Below, in pieces: positions 1 through 7,817 of a DNA stretch of 36,132 nucleotides (the first letter of the stretch is position 1; every line of letters begins with the position of its first letter). Under the pieces are notes generated by a model. It was not told the DNA's origin. It did no database searches and was given only the letters and a program-made list of their open reading frames with translations. The translations under genes were made by a program, and so were the position numbers. The stretch covers positions 1 through 36,132 of the forward strand of contig JBATTG010000260.1 of assembly GCA_049670425.1 (NCBI GenBank), in the 5' to 3' direction. This DNA comes from Proteocatella sp049670425 (GTDB lineage Bacteria; Bacillota; Clostridia; Peptostreptococcales; Filifactoraceae).

Positions 1-285
1 TTTGGCTCCAATGACTATGTTCGGCATAATTACTGTATTGTTTCCAATTACTGCTGTTCCTCCAATTACTATTCCCACGGCATGAGGAATTTTTACATCA
101 CTTCCAATATGCGCATACGGTGAAATGTCACAGTTAAACACTAATCTTAATAAAAAATTCAAAATTAATGAAATATACTTTCCGATTTCCCCTTTTTTAT
201 TAATTTTAAGGACTATATAAATCAATTTTTCGTACCAACAATTAAAATCAAGAATATTTAAAATTTTTTTAATTTGTCTTTTCAT
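1..285 (-). CDS. Hexapeptide-repeat acetyltransferase, N-terminal part (cut by window edge)
   Basis: The first 95 codons are present and the frame stays open to base 1, so the gene continues outside the window. After a helical N-terminus rich in Lys and Ile comes ISPYAHIGSDVKIPHAVGIV and then IGGTAVIGNNTVIMPNIVIG. These are the left-handed beta-helix hexapeptide repeats of the serine-acetyltransferase/WbbJ-type family, including the HAVGIVIGG segment typical of serine-O-acetyltransferase-like enzymes. The usual role is acetyl-CoA-dependent O- or N-acetylation; in a polysaccharide locus a sugar is the likely acceptor (inference). The start at 285 is uncertain because in-frame ATGs lie at 303 and 315 and none has a strong ribosome site. 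It is the last visible gene of the AT-rich glycosyltransferase block. Confidence 0.72.
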   Translation of the reverse strand, partial: MKRQIKKILNILDFNCWYEKLIYIVLKINKKGEIGKYISLILNFLLRLVFNCDISPYAHIGSDVKIPHAVGIVIGGTAVIGNNTVIMPNIVIGAK

Positions 286-383
286 ATAAATTTTATACCC
301 CATTTGTAAAAACATAATGTGTCATGATAATTTATGGATTCATAATTAGTATTTGTAAATTCTTTTTCAAAAACTTTTTTAAA

Positions 384-1304
384 TTAGTTATTTATGACAC
401 ATGTAGATAGATCTAAATAATCTCCTATTATTCCATCATATTCTTCAGGTGCAAACTCTTCCAATCCATTTCCAGGAAAAAATGTCAACTCTCCAAAATA
501 TATTTTTCCATCTATTTCATACAAATCTACCCTCACAAATGGAAATTCGTTAGATAATTTTTTTGATATCTTAATCATCTCATCATATAGAAGCGGTTTT
601 GGGATAACATATGAACTGTTGGGATAATGTCTTCCAAAATTCATTTTATTCCATTTGATATCATAAAAATCTATTTTTAAATCTTCAAATCTTTCTAAGC
701 AAACAAATGATAATTTAGGTTCCCCATTAAAACACATAAATTTATAGTCAATCGGAGGTTCTCCATCACAACTTTCTAAATATTTCTCACATATAATTCG
801 TGGTTTTATATCTTTATAAACCCACTCTCTACCTTCCCAGTAATAATTAATTTTTAACCATTTTTTCATTTTAGCAAATTCAATATTCCAATCCATTTTA
901 TTTTTATCTTTACATATAATATTAAACCCAGAGCCATGTGTTCCTTTTAATACAAATGATTGTGGCAATTTATTTATATCAATTTGATCTACATTATCAT
1001 AAACTCCATAAAGTTCATTCAATATATGTTCTCCTACTTTTTGTTTTACTATATCTCTTACTTCGTATTTATCCGCGCATTTAGTAGCCACTGAATCTCT
1101 CCAATTTAGTTTCAGCCATTGAATTTTATCATTAAAACAAATAGGCTTTTCAAGGTGAACTTCTCTTCCTAATTTTTTTTTAAATTTTTTTTTTATAAAC
1201 TGTTCATCCGATATAATTTTTTTTTGATATAGTAACTTTATCCTATAATAATTATCAACAAGCACGTTTACATTTTTCAATCTTTCTTTTACAATTTTTA
1301 TCAT
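384..1304 (-). CDS. TupA-like ATP-grasp amidoligase-family protein
   Basis: About 306 residues with the features of TupA-like ATP-grasp proteins: an N-terminal ICFNDKIQWLKL segment, then KGTHGSGFN (nucleotide-binding loop), ICEKYLE, PIDYKFMCFNGEPK, VRVDLYEIDGKIYFGELTFFPGNG near the C-terminus (acidic metal ligands). TupA belongs to teichuronopeptide synthesis, where an ATP-grasp enzyme would join amino acids to a polyuronate; relatives are common in capsule loci, mostly of unproven substrate. I chose the ATG at 1304 because a G-rich ribosome site (GGGGGA) lies just upstream. The frame extends to 1331 without an obvious ribosome site. Three A-runs of 9-10 bases occur early in the coding strand. 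It lies downstream of the polymerase/ligase gene and is probably cotranscribed with it. Confidence 0.8.
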   Translation of the reverse strand: MIKIVKERLKNVNVLVDNYYRIKLLYQKKIISDEQFIKKKFKKKLGREVHLEKPICFNDKIQWLKLNWRDSVATKCADKYEVRDIVKQKVGEHILNELYGVYDNVDQIDINKLPQSFVLKGTHGSGFNIICKDKNKMDWNIEFAKMKKWLKINYYWEGREWVYKDIKPRIICEKYLESCDGEPPIDYKFMCFNGEPKLSFVCLERFEDLKIDFYDIKWNKMNFGRHYPNSSYVIPKPLLYDEMIKISKKLSNEFPFVRVDLYEIDGKIYFGELTFFPGNGLEEFAPEEYDGIIGDYLDLSTCVINN

Positions 1305-1454
1305 TTCATCCCCCACTTTCATCATGCACATTTAACAAAATATAAGCCAACTATTCTGTTAATCTCTATTTTCCAATGACTATTCTTATTTATGACTAGC
1401 TTTTCAATTTTATAAATACATTATTTAAAAATTTAAATATAGCAAAGTAACTTT

Positions 1455-2645
1455 TCAAAGTTTCATAATATAATTTTTTTGAATATTCGAAGAACTAATT
1501 ATTAGAAAACCAACAACTAGACTTAACTTTGAGGTAAAAACCATTCCTGTTAATAGACTTAACAAAAAGTAAACTATATAACAATTAATTAATAGTCCAC
1601 TAGTTATATATTTTAGTTTCAATTTATTTTCATTCATTTTAAATTTAATTATTTTCTTAATATATATATATTGCAAATATATATATAACATAAATGCAAT
1701 TATCCCTGAATCCACTAAAACCGTTAAGGCCGCATCATGAGGATCTGTTGTTGATGGATGTGGAGCATATTTGCTTGTGTATTCTTTATAATTTTTCGGA
1801 CCGATTCCCATTGGATGCTTGATTGCTGTTTCTAATGCAAATATTTTATAATCCAATCTGGCATCTTCTTCGTAAGAATAATTTTGAACCTTAGTATCAT
1901 AAAACTGACTAGATATACCATAATAATTAATAAGAACTCCCATTGATATTAATGTTATTAATATAATTATTTTTCGCGCTATTGATGATTTTATAAAAGC
2001 AATTCGCAATGAAAGGATGTATGCAACAATTAAAAGTAACCAAGCGCCTTTACTAAAAGTCAATAATGACACAATTGTAACTAATATAAGAACCATTCCA
2101 AACAAATATTTTGTTGATTTCATTTTAGATATATTAATTATGTGATTTATAAAAACAATTGAAATCACTGAATAATAATAAACAACATTTCTATTTATCA
2201 ATCCATTATTTAGATACATAAAACTACCTATGTATGTTTTATTCAACGACCACAAATACAAAACGTTTAACATATTTATAGATATCCCCAAAATAAAAGC
2301 TTTTATTAAAAATTCGTATTTTGGGTAATCGTCTACTGCAGGTGCTAAAAATACAAATAATAACGCGTAATATATATTCCTTGCTACAGGACCTAAAGCC
2401 TGAAGCATATTATTCTGTGCTAGTATGATTGCAATCAATTGACATATTGCGAACAAAAAATATATAGTTGCAATTTTAAAACTCTCATTTCTAATATGAA
2501 TTTTTTTTCTTTGTTTTAATCCGTAAAGTAATATCCCTAATATAACTACAATATCAATAATACTAAAATTTCCATAAATATTATTGAAAGGAATAGACGT
2601 TCCCATTCCAGCATCAATAAATAACAAAATAGCTAACCAATTCAT
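1455..2645 (-). CDS. O-antigen ligase/polymerase-family membrane protein (Wzy/WaaL type)
   Basis: A 396-residue very hydrophobic protein with roughly ten membrane segments. A long extracytoplasmic loop near residues 245-300 contains HPMGIGPKNYKEY and TTDPHDAALTVLVDSGI. This loop pattern is characteristic of the Wzy_C/O-antigen-ligase family, which polymerises or transfers undecaprenol-linked repeat units on the outer face of the membrane. In a monoderm capsule locus the most likely role is repeat-unit polymerase (inference), although the family also holds ligases. The start overlaps the stop of the GT2 gene by ATGA and is preceded by AGGTGG, implying translational coupling. AT-rich like its neighbours. 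Confidence 0.85.
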   Translation of the reverse strand: MNWLAILLFIDAGMGTSIPFNNIYGNFSIIDIVVILGILLYGLKQRKKIHIRNESFKIATIYFLFAICQLIAIILAQNNMLQALGPVARNIYYALLFVFLAPAVDDYPKYEFLIKAFILGISINMLNVLYLWSLNKTYIGSFMYLNNGLINRNVVYYYSVISIVFINHIINISKMKSTKYLFGMVLILVTIVSLLTFSKGAWLLLIVAYILSLRIAFIKSSIARKIIILITLISMGVLINYYGISSQFYDTKVQNYSYEEDARLDYKIFALETAIKHPMGIGPKNYKEYTSKYAPHPSTTDPHDAALTVLVDSGIIAFMLYIYLQYIYIKKIIKFKMNENKLKLKYITSGLLINCYIVYFLLSLLTGMVFTSKLSLVVGFLIISSSNIQKNYIMKL

Positions 2646-3487
2646 TGATTACCACCTGTGAATCGAATATGTTCATAATAATTATTTTTAACATATACCA
2701 ATTTCCTATATACAAAATATGGGATTAAGATTCTTGTTAAAATATTTATTTTTTCATGTATTTTTAAGTTTTTCATGTATTTTAGTGACTTTTTTTTATT
2801 GTTATTATTTATGCAATATCTTGAAAGTTTATAATAGTAATTATCATTAATTTTACTACGAACACTATCTGGATTGACTCTGTATCGAATAAGATTTTCG
2901 TTGATGAAATAGAATTTAATATCATTTTGTATACATCTTAACCATAATTCCTTGTCTTGTCCTTTGACAAATTTTTCATTGTAATATCCAACCTTTTCAA
3001 ATATTACCTTCTTTATCATAATTGATGGGTGTATGATATAATTAAATTGAGGCATTAAACTTAGTACATCTTTGCAATCATAAGGCATCCATGAATTACA
3101 AACAAACTTTGAATCATTATCTATTATTTCTGCATTCGAAAAAATAAACTCAATATCATTTCTTTCCTCAAAAACTTTAATTTGAGATAAGAATCTATTA
3201 CTAATAGCAATATCGTCCGCATCCATCCTAGCTATTAAATCTCCACTCGAATAAGAAATCAACTTATTAAGATTTTTTGTTAGCCCTACGTTTGTATCGT
3301 TTTTGTAATATTTTATTCTATTGTCTTTTTTTGCAAATTTCTTAATAATTTCTTCTGTTTTATCACTAGACGCATCATCTATTATTAAAAATTCAAAATT
3401 TCTATATGTTTGATTTAGTACACTTTGAATACTTTCTTTTAAATATTTTTCTCCATTATATACAGACATAATCACGCTAATTTTCAA
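2642..3487 (-). CDS. GT2 family glycosyltransferase
   Basis: A 281-residue GT-A-fold transferase. It begins with the classic KISVIMSVYNGEKYL nucleotide-binding start. IIDDAS (D37, D38) and RMDADD (D89, D91) form the donor and metal sites, and KGQDKELWLRC probably supplies the catalytic base region. Family members add one sugar from a nucleotide donor to a lipid-linked acceptor at the cytoplasmic face; donor and acceptor cannot be told from sequence. I prefer a TTG start at 3487: AGGTGA lies five bases upstream and the protein then begins exactly at the family's usual first residue. The frame also opens at a GTG at 3496, which overlaps the preceding stop. No membrane helix is obvious. Confidence 0.87.
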   Translation of the reverse strand: MKISVIMSVYNGEKYLKESIQSVLNQTYRNFEFLIIDDASSDKTEEIIKKFAKKDNRIKYYKNDTNVGLTKNLNKLISYSSGDLIARMDADDIAISNRFLSQIKVFEERNDIEFIFSNAEIIDNDSKFVCNSWMPYDCKDVLSLMPQFNYIIHPSIMIKKVIFEKVGYYNEKFVKGQDKELWLRCIQNDIKFYFINENLIRYRVNPDSVRSKINDNYYYKLSRYCINNNNKKKSLKYMKNLKIHEKINILTRILIPYFVYRKLVYVKNNYYEHIRFTGGNQ

Positions 3488-3492
3488 TTGAT

Positions 3493-4617
3493 TCACCTAC
3501 TTTCATTGTATATTATAGAATATTTTTCTTGCATTTCATCGCAAGCTGATTTCAACTCATAACCAGCTTCAACTATTTTTTTATGCATATTTTCCCTATT
3601 AGATATTTTGTTGAAATTAGTTACTTCCTTTGCCCAATTAGAAGCATCACACTTTAATGAAATATATTTTATCAAATCTGTAATTTTCGTTTCTTCTTTT
3701 GGCACAGCTGCTGAAACTATGCAAGGTAATCCAGCTGCTTGTGCTTCAATTGTCACAATACCTAAACCTTCATACAATGAAGGAAATACAAATACATCCA
3801 TAGCCTGTAATAAATCAGAGACATCTAGTTGATTACCAGTAAATATAGCATTATCAGATAGTCCTAACTTATTAAGTTTATCTTCAATTTTCGACCGGAG
3901 TTCACCATCCCCAACTACTAACAATACCGATTTATTGTTTAATTTATAAATTTCATTGAAAATTTCAATCAAAAAAACATGATTCTTTGGATAATCGAAT
4001 CGACCAATATGGCCTACAACAAATTTATCTTCTAGTTTCAATTCCGTTCTTTTATTTAATCTAATTTCATTATTAAACATGAATTTTTCGATATTAATTG
4101 CATTTTTAATGATATGAAATTTTTCTTTTTTGCACATTCGCTTCCCATACAGCCATTCCCCTGCATTTTTAGAACATGCGAATAAATAATCTGCAACATA
4201 CCGAACTGGAAATTGCAGTATATTTTTTGCAATTGAAGATATTCCACTCCCTGACGATGTACTGTGGCTATGAATAATGGTTGCTACTCTATATCTTTTT
4301 GCTATTTTAAGATAAATTGATGCTGTGCTTCTCATATGTCCATGAACAATTTTATAACTATTATTTTTTTCAAAAAAATCTTCCCAACTTTTTTTATATT
4401 CAAAATGATTTATCCCTATATAGCGTGGTACCCTAAAAATTTTCCCACCTAATAACCTTATTTCTTCTTCAAAAAAACATTTTTCTTCAGTGTGTATTAT
4501 AAAATCAAATTGTATTTTCGACCTATCAATATTCCTATACCAATTCATAATCAGTATTTCTGCACCACCCATATCCAATCTACCTAAAACGTGTAATATT
4601 CTAATCGGCTTACTCAT
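3493..4617 (-). CDS. GT4 family glycosyltransferase
   Basis: A 374-residue GT-B transferase. The N-terminal acceptor domain starts ILHVLGRLDMGGAEILI with the GGAE glycine loop. The C-terminal donor domain has VGHIGRFDYPKNH and FPSLYEGLGIVTIEAQAAG, the E-x7-E motif of retaining GT4 enzymes. It resembles EpsF/CapM-type transferases of exopolysaccharide loci. The ATG at 4617 follows AAGGAG at good spacing, and only 12 bases separate it from the preceding gene. It presumably extends the undecaprenol-linked repeat unit; sugar specificity is unknown. Confidence 0.88.
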   Translation of the reverse strand: MSKPIRILHVLGRLDMGGAEILIMNWYRNIDRSKIQFDFIIHTEEKCFFEEEIRLLGGKIFRVPRYIGINHFEYKKSWEDFFEKNNSYKIVHGHMRSTASIYLKIAKRYRVATIIHSHSTSSGSGISSIAKNILQFPVRYVADYLFACSKNAGEWLYGKRMCKKEKFHIIKNAINIEKFMFNNEIRLNKRTELKLEDKFVVGHIGRFDYPKNHVFLIEIFNEIYKLNNKSVLLVVGDGELRSKIEDKLNKLGLSDNAIFTGNQLDVSDLLQAMDVFVFPSLYEGLGIVTIEAQAAGLPCIVSAAVPKEETKITDLIKYISLKCDASNWAKEVTNFNKISNRENMHKKIVEAGYELKSACDEMQEKYSIIYNESR

Positions 4618-4629
4618 TAGGTGTTCTCC

Positions 4630-5727
4630 TTAATATCTAATACTAGTTTCTTCTATTTTCTGCATATAAGCTTTCAAAACAATTTCTCTATCAAACTCCT
4701 TCTCAACTTTTTTCCGTCCTTTTATTCCCATATTTTTTTTATTATCATAATCTAATTTTAAGAATTTTTCGATTTTTTCTATAAGATCTTTACTATTTTG
4801 TTTTTTTATAATATATCCATTAACACCATCATCAATTATTTCTCGACATCCACTCCTATCAGTAGTAATTATAGGTCTTCCACAGGCAGCACTTTCAAGT
4901 AATATGTTTGACATTCCTTCAGGATAATATGTAGGGTGGATTGTGCAGTGAGAGATTTTATGGAATTCTCTTACATCACTTTGCATTCCATGGTATTTAA
5001 CAATATCTCTCATTTGCTTTTCCTTCAGTATATTCTCATAGGCTTCTTCGCAGGATCCTAAAATATGAAAAACAGTATTAGGGTATTTACCTTTTACAAA
5101 CTCCGCTGCGTCTAGATACTGTTCAATTCCTTTTTCTTTCATTATACGTCCGATAAATAAAAAATTAATTGTACAGTCCTGTGGATACTCTAGCAATGCG
5201 TAATCTTGAAGATTCACACCTGAACCTGGTATTAATTTATTTTTTTTTCTAGCAATATTTTTGCTAGAAAAAAAATCTTTATTTTCTTTATTCTGAAAAA
5301 AAACACAATTTGCATTTTTTAAAGATATCTTATACAACATTACAGTAAGCTTTTGTAATAACCCACTGTTTTCCACTGCCGTTCCCAATCCTGTTATATT
5401 TGTTATATAAGGCGTTTTAGTAACCCTACAAGCCATACCACCATATACATTCGGTTTAATAGTATACGTTAGAACAATATCAGGTTTAATGTCTCCTAAT
5501 ATATTTTTATATTTCCATAATAATTTAAAATCACTTATTGGATTTTTCCCTCTTCTATCAATTGGAGTATCAATAAATTTACAACCCATTTTTTGCAAAT
5601 CAATTATAAATTCTCCATAAGGAAGTGAAATATAAACTTCATACGTTTTAACTAATTCTTGTATTAATTCTTTCCTGAATTTGTATAATCCAACATCATT
5701 GTTAGCCAATACTAATATTTTTTTCAT
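4630..5727 (-). CDS. GT4 glycosyltransferase, PglA/EpsD-like
   Basis: A 365-residue GT-B transferase. The stretch LTYTIKPNVYGGMAC followed by ITNITGLGTAVENSG matches the N-terminal half of PglA-type enzymes. These add a HexNAc to undecaprenyl-diphospho-bacillosamine. The donor domain has FIGRIMKEKGIEQYL and PTYYPEGMSNILLESAACG (E-x7-E motif). A PglA-like enzyme fits the PglF/aminotransferase/PglC module upstream: it would add the second sugar (inference by context; exact sugars unknown). ATG at 5727 follows AGGAG. A 323-bp spacer with its own candidate promoter precedes it, so it may head a separate transcript. Confidence 0.86.
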   Translation of the reverse strand: MKKILVLANNDVGLYKFRKELIQELVKTYEVYISLPYGEFIIDLQKMGCKFIDTPIDRRGKNPISDFKLLWKYKNILGDIKPDIVLTYTIKPNVYGGMACRVTKTPYITNITGLGTAVENSGLLQKLTVMLYKISLKNANCVFFQNKENKDFFSSKNIARKKNKLIPGSGVNLQDYALLEYPQDCTINFLFIGRIMKEKGIEQYLDAAEFVKGKYPNTVFHILGSCEEAYENILKEKQMRDIVKYHGMQSDVREFHKISHCTIHPTYYPEGMSNILLESAACGRPIITTDRSGCREIIDDGVNGYIIKKQNSKDLIEKIEKFLKLDYDNKKNMGIKGRKKVEKEFDREIVLKAYMQKIEETSIRY

Positions 5728-5800
5728 TTATAAAATCTCCTATCTAAAGTTCTCTATAAGTTCAATAATAGAATTACATTCACTCATAATTTCATCATAT

Positions 5801-5829
5801 ATTTAAATATTTTTGTACAAATGATACAA
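5801..5829 (-). promoter_or_regulatory. Candidate sigma-A promoter for the glycosyltransferase block
   Basis: On the minus strand TTGTAT (5829-5824) and TTAAAT (5806-5801) are separated by exactly 17 bases, about 75 bases before the GT4 start at 5727. The very AT-rich background makes chance matches likely, so this is tentative. Confidence 0.35.
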
Positions 5830-5843
5830 TATCATCATTGTAT
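5824..5843. repeat. Inverted repeat ATACAAT-6-ATTGTAT overlapping the -35
   Basis: Seven-base perfect arms (5824-5830 and 5837-5843) flank six bases. The left arm covers the candidate -35 of the glycosyltransferase promoter, the geometry of a repressor operator. No regulator for it is visible in the window. Confidence 0.4.
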
Positions 5844-6050
5844 GTATGGATAAACACTAGATAATTTATCCTTTACGTCAACATTTTAATACTTTTCTTC
5901 ATAATAATTTTAACTTTCTCTTTTATGAAGGATCTACCCAATCTCATATATCATTTATAAATAATCAATCATAGTTTTGATGTAGTTCCGAATGAAGAAT
6001 TAACGCATTAAATATATTTGCCAAAATTATCTCTACAATTCTATATCCCG

Positions 6051-7100
6051 TTAGTCCCTATAACTTGGGAAAAATGACGTTTTTTCATCATAATTATCAT
6101 CTTGCATTCTAACATCAACTAACTTTTGATATAATTCATTTTCAAAAATCTTCTTACCAATATGAAACTCCGTATCTTTTTCTTTGTTGAAAGCTTTCTT
6201 GAATTTATAAAGATTATCATGTTCAGAACCAAGCCCACCACCAAGGTGCATTCTTGTATAGCCGTTTTCACAAGCCCAAGAAGAAGCTTCATAAAGTAAT
6301 AAATTCGTTGGAGCCATTTTTTGATATTCTTTTCTTGATGCGGATAGATGGTAGTGCATGTTTCCATTACAGAACATAAATATTGAAATAGCAGCTATTT
6401 CTCCATCTAATTCTGTATAAAACCATATCGCATGATACTTTAAATCATTCAATATACTAAGATAGAAATCTTTATTGAAATAATAGTATGAATCAGCAAA
6501 GTCCTTATCCATCGTATCATTGTAGATTTCAATGAAAGAATCAATAATTTTTTCATCTCTGCACCAATAAGTCTTTAATCCAGACTTCTTCGCCTTCCGA
6601 ATCATGTTTCTGTTTTTACTGCTAATATTAGACCAGATAACTTCTTGGCTTGTTGTATCTAAACATACCGTCTCACCTAGATGAATTATCTCATACAAAG
6701 AATTAAGTTTTTTCCAGTTTTCAAGAAGAGGATGGAAACGTACAAATTCACTCACTATATTATTATCAGTACAATAATTCGTATATGCTTTATTCAATCC
6801 TTGAAAATCATCTCCCTCAATTACAAATCCACCATAACCATATGGAGTTGATAAATCAAAATAGAGTTTTTCTTCTAGCTTTCCCACAAAATGCTTGTAT
6901 TTTGCAATGTCTCGTTTCATAACAACATTCATCGCTTTTGTATTTTTGTTTTCAAAGTATAATAGCAACGGTTCTCCATCACCATGTAGTTGGAATGATT
7001 TTATATATCCACTCAAATAGTAGACATCATAATTATTAAAAGATTTTACTATTCTGTCCCATTTATATGATTCCTCTATTGTTATTACTTGAAATTTCAA
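6051..7100 (-). CDS. FemAB-like GNAT acyl/aminoacyl transferase
   Basis: A 349-residue protein of the FemAB/GNAT superfamily: SSKNRNMIRKAKKSGL (basic helix typical of FemAB-like proteins), FYTELDGEIAAISIFMFCNG, MHYHLSASRKEYQKMAPTNL, and GYTRMHLGGGLGSEHDNLYKFKKAF near the C-terminus. Classical FemABX enzymes transfer amino acids from aminoacyl-tRNA to lipid II. Shorter relatives are frequent in exopolysaccharide loci, where they may acylate amino sugars. The start is TTG at 7100, seven bases after GGAGG; it overlaps the TGA stop of the sugar-transferase gene (translational coupling). An upstream ATG at 7139 in frame lacks a ribosome site. It occupies the position where a PglD/EpsM acetyltransferase would be expected, so it may N-acylate the 4-amino sugar (inference). 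Confidence 0.8.
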   Translation of the reverse strand: MKFQVITIEESYKWDRIVKSFNNYDVYYLSGYIKSFQLHGDGEPLLLYFENKNTKAMNVVMKRDIAKYKHFVGKLEEKLYFDLSTPYGYGGFVIEGDDFQGLNKAYTNYCTDNNIVSEFVRFHPLLENWKKLNSLYEIIHLGETVCLDTTSQEVIWSNISSKNRNMIRKAKKSGLKTYWCRDEKIIDSFIEIYNDTMDKDFADSYYYFNKDFYLSILNDLKYHAIWFYTELDGEIAAISIFMFCNGNMHYHLSASRKEYQKMAPTNLLLYEASSWACENGYTRMHLGGGLGSEHDNLYKFKKAFNKEKDTEFHIGKKIFENELYQKLVDVRMQDDNYDEKTSFFPSYRD

Positions 7101-7816
7101 TCCATTGCCTCCACAGTTTCGATAATTAAGCCCTTGCAAACAGTTTTCATGTTTTTCATTCTGCGTATATCCGCTAAGTTACCTTCAATATCATCAGGTA
7201 CTTCAGCTATATCTCCCCTTTTTAATACGATTGCTACTGTTATAAACAAAATTTTAAAATCATTTACAAAGGATATCGAATTAACATATTTAATGTCTTT
7301 TTCTAACCTAATATCCCATTCTAAAAAATTTCTTCCACTTGTTTGGGCTAGGCCTGTAAGGCCGGGCCTTACATCATGACGATGTGTTTCATTATCTGTA
7401 TAGTAAGGAAGATATTCAATTAATAATGGTCTCGGCCCTATTACGCTCATATCACCTATCAATATGTTAAACAACTCTGGCAGTTCATCTAGACTAGTTG
7501 ATCTCAGCACTCTTCCAAACTTTGTCAGTCTTACGCTATCAGGTAACAGTTCCCCCGTTTCATCTTTTTCATCTGTCATCGTTCTGAATTTGTACATAGT
7601 AAATATTTTTTCATTAAGCCCTGGTCTTTTCTGTTTAAAAATAACTGGGCTTCCAAGTTTGGTTCTTACAAGTATAGCTGTTATCAGAATCACAGGTGAC
7701 AATACGACTATTCCCATCAATGAAAGTACAAAATCCATAGGTCTTTTTAAAAATCGTCTATATATTCCACCATGATTTAACGCTGGTTCATTTTGGGTCT
7801 TAATTTTTTTACCCAT
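7097..7816 (-). CDS. PglC-type undecaprenyl-phosphate phosphoglycosyl transferase
   Basis: A 239-residue monotopic phosphoglycosyl transferase, close to the minimal PglC/EpsL size. RPMDFVLSLMGIVVLSPVIL (residues 25-44) is the N-terminal re-entrant helix with the Ser40-Pro41 break. FKQKRPG and YKFRTM follow. STSLDELPE holds the catalytic Asp110-Glu111 pair. SVIGPRP and VRPGLTG complete the family signature. It transfers a sugar-1-phosphate, probably a diamino- or amino-trideoxy sugar, from UDP to undecaprenyl phosphate on the inner leaflet, so it initiates the repeat unit. One base separates it from the aminotransferase stop. GC content drops across this gene, marking the edge between locus core and AT-rich cassette. 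Confidence 0.92.
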   Translation of the reverse strand: MGKKIKTQNEPALNHGGIYRRFLKRPMDFVLSLMGIVVLSPVILITAILVRTKLGSPVIFKQKRPGLNEKIFTMYKFRTMTDEKDETGELLPDSVRLTKFGRVLRSTSLDELPELFNILIGDMSVIGPRPLLIEYLPYYTDNETHRHDVRPGLTGLAQTSGRNFLEWDIRLEKDIKYVNSISFVNDFKILFITVAIVLKRGDIAEVPDDIEGNLADIRRMKNMKTVCKGLIIETVEAMD

Positions 7817-7817
7817 A

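Larger units (their letters stand above)
5728..6050. other. AT-rich spacer of 323 bp without a gene
   Basis: No open frame with a ribosome site was found. It holds a candidate minus-strand promoter (5801-5829) and an inverted repeat (5824-5843). A 24-codon open stretch on the minus strand near 5960-6035 could be a decayed gene fragment, but nothing recognisable is encoded. It separates the FemAB-like gene from the glycosyltransferases. Confidence 0.5.
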
